Of a stretch of DNA of 64,000 bases, positions 40,446 through 48,813 are shown piece by piece; position 1 is the first letter of the stretch, and each line of letters opens with the position of its first letter. The stretch comes from an uncultured Pseudomonadales bacterium (GTDB lineage: Bacteria; Pseudomonadota; Gammaproteobacteria; Pseudomonadales; Balneatricaceae). The notes below the pieces were generated by a model, which saw only the letters and a list, made by a program, of their open reading frames with translations, had not been told where the DNA came from and made no database searches. The translations under genes were made by a program, and so were the position numbers. The DNA lies in assembly GCA_943787595.1 (NCBI GenBank), contig CALSNA010000001.1, positions 248,001 through 312,000 of the forward strand, in the 5' to 3' direction.

Positions 40446-41290
40446 TTATTCCCCTTCCAGACCATAAATTGGTTTAATGGTTCGACATTGCTGACAGCCT
40501 GAGCATTCCCAGTGATTTGCCAGAAAAACTACACTGTTGATAAGGAAACACTAGCTTACTCTACTCCAGTTTTTGCATTAGTTCATGTAATAACTGGAAA
40601 CTTTCCCAAGCATTTTTAGCCGTATGGTTTAGGTATTGTTCAACCAGGTAATTAAAACCTTTTAACGAGAGCTATTGCTTGAATTGATTAACAAGGTAAT
40701 GGATGGAAGCACGGTTCCCTTCAGTCTGGGGTAAAATGTTAGTTAGGGTTAGCATGATACTGATCGAAGGGCTTTGTTGCATGGGTCCTATCGCTGCTGA
40801 TAACAGTTGAGCATCCAAATTGGCTACTCTCTCTAAACATCTAACCGCTGGCTTTTAATTACTCTTGCTAATACATAATTCTGCCTGCTGCAATTGAATG
40901 CGGGCCATATTACTGTCATGTTGGTGCAAGGATTCAAGCGCTAACTCACATCAATAATATGGCATGGAATGGTTTAATTTAGCCATATTATTCTTGCCAA
41001 CATAAACTTTACCTGCCACTAGTGCTTTGTTACAGCACCCTTCTCCACGGTGACTAAATAACCCTGCTAGTATCATATGGGGATCAAAAGCTTTAGCATT
41101 AACGACAAACGCATCAATGAATATGTCCAATACTTCGTTCGTCTGCTGGTTCAGCGGGTAATTAAAGCCATGCAAATAGTCATGCTACAGGCCTGATTGC
41201 CAACTGCTATTTATATTGCCCCATTGTCTGTTTTCAAGCCACCAGCCAATTGTAAAAGTGCTCACTAATAACAGCATAAAATGTGTTAGC
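40446..41290 (-). pseudogene. lapB: Decayed lapB (lipopolysaccharide assembly TPR protein B)
   Basis: Fragments in different frames read in LapB order. Near the start there is a TPR piece at about 41175-40951 (LNQQTNEVLDIFIDAFVVNA, then HMILAGLFSHRGEG). At the very end is the rubredoxin-like metal site and tail [19 protein letters not shown], closing with TAA at 40446-40448. Stops and frameshifts separate them, and the region is about 850 bp against roughly 1170 for an intact gene. The syntenic position lapA-lapB-pyrF confirms the identity. LapB tethers LpxC to FtsH for control of LPS synthesis and is essential or nearly so in E. coli. Confidence 0.85.
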
Positions 41291-41297
41291 TGATGGT

Positions 41298-41591
41298 TTA
41301 CTGCTTGTCCTGAGATTGTTGTTTATGAGTCTGTATTAAGCGCTTGAGCTGCCCCTGTAACGAGCGGTGACGAACTTTCAACTGGATTCCCAATACAGTA
41401 TAAATAACACCGGCCATCAGTGCACCAGCCAAAAAACTAAGTAATAGATATATGGATATACTGGCAGTTGGTAATTGTAGCAACAGCAGGTCAATTTGCA
41501 CTTGCTGCGTGTTTCGGATGCTAAATAATATCCCTGCAGTTAGTGCCACTGGGACCAATAACAGCAATGATAAGACGTTAATGAATTTCAT
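41298..41591 (-). CDS. lapA: Lipopolysaccharide assembly protein A
   Basis: A 97-residue inner-membrane protein with two hydrophobic segments: the N-terminal LSLLLLVPVALTAGILFSIR, and LLLSFLAGALMAGVIYTVLG. The motif N-T-Q-Q-V in between and the basic, glutamine-rich cytoplasmic tail follow the LapA (DUF1049) family. ATG 41591 begins MKFINVLSLLLL and fits homologues; a 41-codon open extension upstream has no counterpart in the family and is omitted. LapA normally works with LapB, which is broken immediately downstream, so its function may be lost or changed. Confidence 0.85.
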   Translation of the reverse strand: MKFINVLSLLLLVPVALTAGILFSIRNTQQVQIDLLLLQLPTASISIYLLLSFLAGALMAGVIYTVLGIQLKVRHRSLQGQLKRLIQTHKQQSQDKQ

Positions 41592-41976
41592 GCTGATACC
41601 CCACTTAAATTCTGCTAAAGGCAGTGTAACAATAAAGGAAATCGTTGGCTCACTAGCCGTAAATTTAAGATTCACAATTAAACTCTGATGGTATTGCAAT
41701 CCTGAGTTTGTCATTAAACATTAGGTTTGTGTTGAGTGATTCGAATATAATATCACTATTTTCTGATAATGGTTCTGACATCTCGATTGATGTTGCAACT
41801 ATGGAGGTTTTCTGAGTATCGGTGCAAAACGATTGTGTGAGCTGATGTATGTTAGATTAATTGTATGTGGCATGGCCACTGGGTTTCGACACACGATCAA
41901 TTAGGATAATATAATGATAATCATTGATGTCTGAGCAGTCATCTAAACACAAACTACAATGGCTGTTTCTTGCAGC
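41592..41976. other. Spacer between ihfB and lapA
   Basis: About 385 bp. The part nearest lapA stays open in the lapA frame for 41 codons but shows no conserved sequence. I see no other feature. In relatives ihfB and lapA are close together, so this gap is longer than usual. Confidence 0.45.
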
Positions 41977-42276
41977 TCATAGTAAATCAGATAATAATGC
42001 ATTATTAACACTATTCCTTAGCTCCCTGCCAGGTTTGAAATGGGGCACATATTTGGTGCCTAAGCTTACAGATTCCCCAGTTTTTGGATTACGACCTGTA
42101 CGTGGAGCTCGATAATGTAGACAAAAACTACCGAAACCGCGTATTTCAATTCGATTATCCATGGCCAGTGATTCCGTCATATGCTCTAGCATGATCTTGA
42201 CAGCTGTTTCCACATCTCGTACCGACATATGATCAAAACGTTCAATCAACTCATCTATCAGTTCTGATTTTTTCAT
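41977..42276 (-). CDS. ihfB: Integration host factor beta subunit
   Basis: A 99-residue DNA-bending protein that acts as a heterodimer with IhfA. The DNA-wrapping beta-arm with the intercalating proline is seen in [18 protein letters not shown]. The N-terminal helices ([17 protein letters not shown]) and [13 protein letters not shown] are standard. The message carries GCAGGAG before the ATG. The position between rpsA and lapA is the classic one; the rpsA side is decayed. The gene itself looks intact. Confidence 0.97.
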   Translation of the reverse strand: MKKSELIDELIERFDHMSVRDVETAVKIMLEHMTESLAMDNRIEIRGFGSFCLHYRAPRTGRNPKTGESVSLGTKYVPHFKPGRELRNSVNNALLSDLL

Positions 42277-42326
42277 AGCCCAACTCCTGCAACTATAGTT
42301 ACTTCAGCTATTACCAGCCTGAAAAA

Positions 42327-43457
42327 CTACTTTCCCATCTGTTCTTTGATCAGGTCTCCCAGCGTACTGGGCCCGTCTGAAGCCATGGATTGAGAGTTCA
42401 ATTTTTTCATATCATATCCACTTTTTGGCAGGCTTTCTCCATAGCCTTGATAAAAATGCTAATAGAGCGTTTCTCCCGATCCATTAACAATATTTGAGGC
42501 CTGCTAGTTGCTGGCCATAACCCAATTCAGACTGTTTGAGGAAACCACACATCCCGTCGGGCAAAGCGACTGCGATGGCTTTATCAGTAATTTTATATAC
42601 TGGCCTATGTGTTTAGCAAAAGTAAGCCATGAATTTATCCTGCATTGTTTCATGTCCAGTGACAAGCATCGTTTTTCTAGACTAATATTTAGCAGTATCA
42701 TTTCAATTCGCTAACCTTGATATACTAATTTATTTAGCCTTAGACTACGTTTTATCCAACTTACTAACTTCGGTTTTATCTCCCAGCGACAACACATCAT
42801 TTGGATGGCGAGTACTCTTCCAGATTATATCGATAATGTGAAGTAGCCCATCCAGGCCAGCTAGATCAATAAATGCACTGTAATCTGTAAGGTTTTTAAC
42901 AGTGCTTTTGAACCTGTCTGCAGATTTGCCAGTAAAGATCCTTTCTATTTCCAAATTTCCGATTATTTTGTTCTAATAACGCCCACCGTGAAACAATGAT
43001 ATTGTCGCGTTTAGCATCAAGTTTGAGTAGTTTGTATTACAGGTTCTGCCCTATCAGATGGGAGATATTATTCAAGGGGCGCATATCTACTAATGAGCCG
43101 GGCAAACAGTCCAACGGGTCGCCCTTACCAATACTGGGGCCACCTTTGATCGAAATCATAATCGTACCTACGAGCATACCATCAGCGTAAGATCGCTCCA
43201 ACAGTTGCCAGCGTTCCAGATGTTATGCTTTCTCCCACGATACCTGAGCGTAATCCAGACTTTTTTCAATTGCTTCAAGGACCACTGTGATCACACCACC
43301 TAGGCTAACTTCCAGTTAACCGTTGGTATCAAGAGATTGTTGACAAGATGTTGCGCATTCAGATTTAAGCTCAACGTCAACAATTACCATGTCACCTTCG
43401 AGTGCTATTCCAGTTTTGCAGTCCCTGTTCAAATAAATCTGCGAAACATGCGGTCAT
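42327..43457 (-). pseudogene. rpsA: Decayed rpsA (30S ribosomal protein S1)
   Basis: Reading the minus strand from ATG 43457, S1 pieces follow in order but in changing frames with internal stops: CFADLFEQGL (N-terminus); VIVDVELKSE; EVSLGGVITVVLEAIE; WEKA; SYADGMLVGTIMISIKGG (domain 2); YKLLKLDAKRDNIIVSRWA; VKNLTDYSAFIDLAGLDGLL (domain 3); LEKRCLSLDMKQC; MDREKRSISIFIKA (domain 6); and the C-terminal STLGDLIKEQM, ending in TAG at 42327-42329. The span is about 1130 bp versus about 1680 for a full gene, so roughly 550 bp is gone besides frameshifts. Its place between cmk and ihfB is the conserved rpsA site. S1 binds mRNA to the 30S subunit and is essential in E. coli. Confidence 0.92.
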
Positions 43458-43524
43458 GCTTGGTTAATCATTAACAAGACACTGTGTTATTTGATGGAAG
43501 ATATCACTGTACAACAGGCAATTG

Positions 43525-44211
43525 CTATCCTTGAGTTTTAAAATCTTGTATTTTTATTAAAGATCGCAATTGTGCAAAAACTTCGCTGATACTCATGCCT
43601 GTACAGTCCAGCAGGGTTGCATCCTGAGCGGGCTTTAATGGTGCAATACTCCGCGATAAATCTCGTTCGTCTCGTTGCTTAATATCTGCCAATACATCAG
43701 GCAGACTAGCATTTATACTGTTGTTTTTCAACTGTTTATACCGTCTGTTAGCTCTTTCTTCGGCACTAGCAGTAAGAAAAATTTTTAAATGTGCATGTGG
43801 GAAAATTACTGTTCCCATATCCCGACCATCAGCAACCAATCCTGGTGATTTGGCAAATGCACGTTGTCGGGCTTTCAATGCTTTACGTACCAGCACATGA
43901 GTGGCAATTCTAGAAGCATTCATGGCGCACTGTTCAGAACTTATCGCTAGGGTTACATCCTCACCTTCGAGTACGATCTGTACAGTGTCATCTAGAGTGT
44001 TGAACTGAACATCAAGGTGGACTGCTACAGCTGCTATTGCAGCCCCGTTGGTCAGATTGATTCGGTGCTGTTCTGCAACCAATGCCACCAGGCGATATAG
44101 GGCACCACTATCGAGTAAGTGCCAATTTAGATGTTTGGCAATTAGCTTGCTTATAGTGCCTTTCCCAGAACCACTGGGACCATCCAGAGTAATAATCGGT
44201 ATATTATGCAT
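43525..44211 (-). CDS. cmk: Cytidylate kinase
   Basis: Phosphorylates CMP and dCMP. The P-loop is LDGPSGSGKGTISKLIAKHL. DSGALYRLVAL, VADGRDMGTVIFPHAHLKIF and the lid region RANRRYKQL follow, with the insert typical of bacterial CMP kinases. At 228 residues it is full length and looks intact. It sits between tyrA-aroA and the rpsA relic, as in pseudomonads, where cmk and rpsA are often co-transcribed. Confidence 0.97.
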   Translation of the reverse strand: MHNIPIITLDGPSGSGKGTISKLIAKHLNWHLLDSGALYRLVALVAEQHRINLTNGAAIAAVAVHLDVQFNTLDDTVQIVLEGEDVTLAISSEQCAMNASRIATHVLVRKALKARQRAFAKSPGLVADGRDMGTVIFPHAHLKIFLTASAEERANRRYKQLKNNSINASLPDVLADIKQRDERDLSRSIAPLKPAQDATLLDCTGMSISEVFAQLRSLIKIQDFKTQG

Positions 44212-44346
44212 AACTTTACTTTCCGTAATTAGAATGCGTTTAGCTCACATTTTGAAATGAAATATAAAGTTTAAAAATTTTCATTAAATAACCTATGAAG
44301 TATAAACTCACTAATTTAGCTGCCTAAAGACAGTTGTTCTTCTGAA

Positions 44347-46599
44347 CTAGTAATATGTCTCTACCTCTAGTTGGATGCCGACTTGACACGCTAACTCAAC
44401 AAAATTAGGAAATGATGTGGCTACATGTGCGCAGTCCAGAACCCGAATGGGTGCATGGGCACGTAGTGCTGCAATACTGAAAGCCATGGCTATGCGATGA
44501 TCATTGTAGGTAATGATATCACCACCACTAAATATGGCACCAGATGTCTCACCACCGCCCGCAATGATTGCACCGTCTGCAGTGCCTTTGATATTCACTC
44601 CCAATACTTGAAGCCCATCAACCATGGCCTTAATGCGGTTACTTTCTTTAACCTGTAATTCTTCTGCCCCGGTCACTCTTGTGGTGCCTTGAGCGCAAGC
44701 AGCGGCTATAAACAGGGCAGGGAATTCATCAATTGCTAATGGCACTTGCTGTTGTGGCACATCAATACCCTTTAAGGGAGAGTAACGAATATGTAAATCA
44801 GCTACCGGTTCAGAACCAATCTGCCTCAAATTTTTAATAACCAGATTAGCACCCATGGCTTGTAAGATATTGACCACTCCAGTGCGCGTGGCATTCATAC
44901 CCACATGTTCAAGGACCAAATCAGAGCCTGGGCAAATAGCGGCTGCTACTAAAAAGAAAGCAGCAGACGAAATATCGGCGGGCACGTCAATATCGACAGC
45001 GCTTAAGCGACCTTGGCCACGCAGAATACAACATGACCCCTGACGCTCAATGGGATAACCAAAAAAATGCAGCATTCGCTCGGTATGGTCTCGTGTTGGG
45101 GCAGGTTCAGTCACACGGGTTGTCCCTTCAGCATAAAGACCTGCTAACAAGATACACGATTTGACCTGGGCACTAGCCATAGGTAGTTTATAGTCAATGC
45201 CCTGTAACGTTTGATTCCCTTGGATACGTAGTGGTGGGCAACCACTGGAAGCTGTTTCCACTTTAGCACCCATCAGGCGTAGTGGCTGAGCTACCCGCTC
45301 CATAGGCCGTTGGCTTAGGGATGCATCACCAGACAGTTCCACGGCAAAGTTCTGTCCGGCCATCAAACCCGATAGCAGTCGAATTGTGGTGCCAGAATTA
45401 CCCATATAAAGAGATCCCGGTGGTGCAGTCAGACCATGTAGGCCTACGCCGTGTACGGTTACTCTCCCATGTACTGGACCTTCAATTACCACCCCCATGT
45501 CGCGAAAAGCCTGTAAGGTAGCCAGGGCATCTTCACCTTCCAGAAAACCACTGATATGCGTAATTCCATCAGCGAGTGAACCCAGTATAATGGAGCGATG
45601 GCTGATTGATTTATCGCCTGGAACACGGATGCGCCCTTCCACCTGCCCACCGGGTTGAAGTTGAAAATGAATTTGCTGAGTCGCAGTGCTTGTGTAGGCT
45701 GTCCCAGCCAGTATTTTTTCAAAATGATGACGTGCCACCTGGGCTCGAGTAAACACACCCAACACAGCAGTGCTATCGCCAACTAAAATAGCCTGTCGCA
45801 AACTGTCCAATCCATCAGTAAACTTGTCCAACATTTTAAGGCTAGCTTTCTGATTGGCCAGAAACACATCACGCCACATAATGGGGTCGCTGCCTGCCAC
45901 ACGGGTAAAATCACGGAAGCCGCCTGCGGCATAGCGGAAAATATCTTGGTTGTCTGCATCGTTAGCTAGAGTATCCACCAGCGAAAAAGCCAATAGGTGT
46001 GGTAGATGGCTTGTTGCAGCAAGTACTTCATCATGCCGGTCTGCTGGCATAGTCAATACCTCAGCACCTACTGCCTGCCACAAAAGGGTCAATTGAGCCA
46101 CTGCCTGCGGATCACTCTCTGCCACTGGTGTCAGAATTACCTTGTGGTCAATAAACAGTTTTGCATTAGCAGCTTCAATACCGCTGCGCTCAGACCCAGC
46201 GATGGGATGGCCGGGCACGAAGCCACTGGGTAATTGACCAAAGACCTGTCTGGCAGCAGTAATAACATTACCCTTGACGCTGCCAACATCTGTTAGCACT
46301 GTATGGCTACAAAGATAGGGTGCAATGAGTTTAATAACCTGCTCTATGGCTTTTACAGGCACTGCCAATATTACGATGTCAGCGTTGGTTACAGCGCTGG
46401 GTAAGTCATCAGCTATCTGGTCAATCACCCCAGTTTGCTGTGCTTTTTGTGCCACATCAAAGTCCGTGTCGTAACCGGTTAATCGAGCCAATCCACTGAG
46501 TCGCAAAGCCCAGGCAAGTGAACCGCCAATTAAACCTAGGCCTACTACCAATATTCGATTCTTACGGTGGTTTTGGTTGGATATTTTAGTATTAGTCAT
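44347..46599 (-). CDS. tyrA-aroA: Fused prephenate dehydrogenase / EPSP synthase (TyrA-AroA)
   Basis: One 750-residue polypeptide. Residues about 15-300 are NAD-dependent prephenate dehydrogenase (ILVVGLGLIGGSLAWALR, HPIAGSERSGIEAA, ATSHLPHLLAF), leading to tyrosine. Residues about 315-750 are 3-phosphoshikimate 1-carboxyvinyltransferase (VPGDKSISHRSIILGSLADG, NSGTTIRLLSGLMAGQ, DISSAAFFLVAA, AIDEFPALFIAAACAQGTT), the sixth step of the shikimate pathway. The fusion is typical of Pseudomonas and relatives and is a useful taxonomic mark. It begins directly after the pheA stop. The hisC2 gene that separates the two in Pseudomonas is missing. Confidence 0.97.
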   Translation of the reverse strand: MTNTKISNQNHRKNRILVVGLGLIGGSLAWALRLSGLARLTGYDTDFDVAQKAQQTGVIDQIADDLPSAVTNADIVILAVPVKAIEQVIKLIAPYLCSHTVLTDVGSVKGNVITAARQVFGQLPSGFVPGHPIAGSERSGIEAANAKLFIDHKVILTPVAESDPQAVAQLTLLWQAVGAEVLTMPADRHDEVLAATSHLPHLLAFSLVDTLANDADNQDIFRYAAGGFRDFTRVAGSDPIMWRDVFLANQKASLKMLDKFTDGLDSLRQAILVGDSTAVLGVFTRAQVARHHFEKILAGTAYTSTATQQIHFQLQPGGQVEGRIRVPGDKSISHRSIILGSLADGITHISGFLEGEDALATLQAFRDMGVVIEGPVHGRVTVHGVGLHGLTAPPGSLYMGNSGTTIRLLSGLMAGQNFAVELSGDASLSQRPMERVAQPLRLMGAKVETASSGCPPLRIQGNQTLQGIDYKLPMASAQVKSCILLAGLYAEGTTRVTEPAPTRDHTERMLHFFGYPIERQGSCCILRGQGRLSAVDIDVPADISSAAFFLVAAAICPGSDLVLEHVGMNATRTGVVNILQAMGANLVIKNLRQIGSEPVADLHIRYSPLKGIDVPQQQVPLAIDEFPALFIAAACAQGTTRVTGAEELQVKESNRIKAMVDGLQVLGVNIKGTADGAIIAGGGETSGAIFSGGDIITYNDHRIAMAFSIAALRAHAPIRVLDCAHVATSFPNFVELACQVGIQLEVETYY

Positions 46600-47712
46600 T
46601 TATAAAACCGCCTGCGGATAGGAGCCCAGAACTTTTAATTCAATGGCTTCTTGCTGCAGATCTTGCAGTAATTCTTTGACTTTGGCCTGGGTATAATGGC
46701 CCTCAAAATCAATATAAAAAATATGGTCTTGCACGCCTGGATTAGAAGAACTTGAGGCAATGCTTGTGAAATTGATTTGATGCTGGTGGAAAGGTGCTAG
46801 GATTTTATACAGGAATCCCGGCTTATTACAGCTCCATATCAGCAGGGAAGTTTTATCCTTATCGCTTGTAGGTACTGAATTATGGCCAATGATGAGAAAT
46901 CGAGTAGTATAGTTAGGCTGATCTTCAATATTTTTATAGGCTAGGTGCAAGTTATAAGACGTTGATGACATTTCACTAGAAATTGCCGCGGTTGCTGGGC
47001 TGGTTGCTTCGGATACTTGGTGGGCTGCTTCAGCGTCACTGCAAACAGTAATTCGTTCGGCCTTGGGGAACTGGTTATCAAGCCAGGTCTGACATTGCAC
47101 CAGAGATTGTGGGTGGGCGTAGATTCGGGTTACTTCACCACCCGTGTCAGCCTTAATCAGCAAGTTGTGGTGGATACGTATTTCTACTTCACCACAAATC
47201 ACCAAATCTGAGTTACGAAGATTATCCAGTGTGCGGTTGATCATATTGTCAGACAAGTTTTCAATAGGCACCACCCCATAATGGGCACTGCCTACTTCAA
47301 TTTCACGGAATACCTCAGTAATCGAGTCCAGTGGCATGCTTTGCACTGCATGGCCAAAATGTTTAAAGATTGCTGTCTGGGTAAAACTGCCCGCAGTTCC
47401 TGGGAAAGCAATTCGCATGACTTGTTCATGGGCCAGACATGCTGACATTAGTTCCCGAAACACCCGTGCCATTGCCTTATTCTCCAGGGGTCCCTGATTA
47501 CGCTCCATTATATGACGTAGGATCTGGGCTTCACGTTCAGGCCGGTAATACACAGCAGAATCAACACCTTGGTATTGCTGCTTTACCTGAGCTACTCTTT
47601 TAGCACAGGTAGCACGTTCATTAATCAGGATTTGAATCTGCTTGTCAATGGCATCGATTTGTTGACGCAGATGATGTAATTCCTGTTCCTGAGTCGGAAC
47701 TGCTTGACTCAT
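46600..47712 (-). CDS. pheA: Chorismate mutase / prephenate dehydratase with altered ACT domain
   Basis: Makes phenylpyruvate from chorismate. ATG 47712 (AGGAG in front) gives 370 residues. Chorismate mutase: 1-95 (LRQQIDAIDKQIQILINERA, YRPEREAQIL). Prephenate dehydratase: about 100-275, ending in the TTRF motif (269-272). ACT domain: about 285-365. Several usually fixed motifs deviate. The N-terminal dehydratase motif reads AFPGTAGSFTQ instead of LGPEGTF. VPIENLSDN (148-156) replaces the usual VENS-x-G. In the ACT domain the Phe-binding GAL is GFL (299-301), and ESRP is replaced by ASSSS (319-323). The reading frame is intact, so the gene is either feedback-free or under relaxed selection. 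Confidence 0.9.
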   Translation of the reverse strand: MSQAVPTQEQELHHLRQQIDAIDKQIQILINERATCAKRVAQVKQQYQGVDSAVYYRPEREAQILRHIMERNQGPLENKAMARVFRELMSACLAHEQVMRIAFPGTAGSFTQTAIFKHFGHAVQSMPLDSITEVFREIEVGSAHYGVVPIENLSDNMINRTLDNLRNSDLVICGEVEIRIHHNLLIKADTGGEVTRIYAHPQSLVQCQTWLDNQFPKAERITVCSDAEAAHQVSEATSPATAAISSEMSSTSYNLHLAYKNIEDQPNYTTRFLIIGHNSVPTSDKDKTSLLIWSCNKPGFLYKILAPFHQHQINFTSIASSSSNPGVQDHIFYIDFEGHYTQAKVKELLQDLQQEAIELKVLGSYPQAVL

Positions 47713-47733
47713 AAGCACTCCTACAGCCGCTAA

Positions 47734-48810
47734 TTAATGTCGACGTTCAAAATCTGCCATAAACTCGATTAACGTTTTCACTGCAGCTACTGGCACAGCA
47801 TTGTAGATACTGGCCCGCATCCCTCCAACAGCACGATGCCCTTTAAGGCTTAGAATGCCAGCGGCTTCTGCCTGAGCCAAAAACAGTATTTCCAGGTCAG
47901 GATTATCCAGTGTGAAGGTTACGTTCATCATTGACCGGCAGGTTGGTTTAATGGTGTTGATATACAGGGTGCTGGAATCAATTTGCTCATATAGCAAACG
48001 AGCCTTGAGCTGATTTTGTTCAGCTATGGTGGACAGCCCACCCTGCTCCAACAACCATTCGAACACCATTGCAGCTAGATACCAGGCCAAAGTAGGTGGG
48101 GTGTTTAGCATTGAATTCTGGGCGGCCTGTAAGGTGTAGTTGAGTGGCCCAGGCGTTTCAGGTCTGGCTCGGCCCAACAGGTCTTCACGTACAATAACCA
48201 AGGTCAAGCCAGCAGGACCAATGTTCTTTTGTGCTCCAGCATAAATCAACCCAAAACGATTTACTTCCAGTGGTGTTGATAACAGCACTGATGACATGTC
48301 AGCCACCAAGGGCACTGATCCAGTATCAGGAACATAGTCAAATGCTAATCCACTGATGGTTTCGTTAGGACAGTAATGAACATAGGCTGCTTGCGGGTCC
48401 AATTGCAATTGTGTTTTTGAGGGCACTTGGTTCTTGCCAGCGAAATTGGCAGCTAACCGAGCCTGGCCAAAGGGCGCCATAGCCGCAATCGCTTTGGCTG
48501 ACCAGATTCCTGTATCCAGATAATCAGCACTAGCTAAATCAGCCAGTAAATTCATAGGTAATACAGCAAACTGGGTAGTAGCACCACCTTGTAAAAATAA
48601 CACTTTGTAATGATTCGGAATGTTAAGTAACCGGCGTAAATTGATCTCAGCAGTCTCAGCTAGTTCCATAAAAGCTGGATGCCGATGACTCATTTCCATT
48701 ACTGAAACACCGCGCCCTTGCCAGTTCAATAATTCATCTTGCGCCCGTTGTAATACTGTGGTGGGTAGTGCCGCCGGACCAGCACAAAAGTTATAATACT
48801 GTTGCTGCAA
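47734..48810 (-). CDS. serC: Phosphoserine aminotransferase
   Basis: A PLP transaminase acting on 3-phosphohydroxypyruvate (serine synthesis) and 3-hydroxy-4-phosphohydroxythreonine precursors (PLP synthesis). Seen: YNFCAGPAALPTTVLQRAQ, VSVMEMSHRHPAFM, LFLQGGATTQFAVLPMNLL, and the Schiff-base lysine in YAGAQKNIGPAGLTLVIV. The 358-residue length is normal. It lies 3 bp from gyrA and 21 bp before pheA, all on the minus strand, as in Pseudomonas. Confidence 0.97.
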   Translation of the reverse strand: MQQQYYNFCAGPAALPTTVLQRAQDELLNWQGRGVSVMEMSHRHPAFMELAETAEINLRRLLNIPNHYKVLFLQGGATTQFAVLPMNLLADLASADYLDTGIWSAKAIAAMAPFGQARLAANFAGKNQVPSKTQLQLDPQAAYVHYCPNETISGLAFDYVPDTGSVPLVADMSSVLLSTPLEVNRFGLIYAGAQKNIGPAGLTLVIVREDLLGRARPETPGPLNYTLQAAQNSMLNTPPTLAWYLAAMVFEWLLEQGGLSTIAEQNQLKARLLYEQIDSSTLYINTIKPTCRSMMNVTFTLDNPDLEILFLAQAEAAGILSLKGHRAVGGMRASIYNAVPVAAVKTLIEFMADFERRH

Positions 48811-48813
48811 TTT

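Noticed and set aside
41592-41714. Possible 41-residue N-terminal extension of LapA
   Set aside because: The frame is open, but homologues start at the MKFINVL position and nothing in the extension is conserved.
42996-43190. Plus-strand frame inside the rpsA relic
   Set aside because: The opposite strand carries clear S1 fragments, so this is a shadow.
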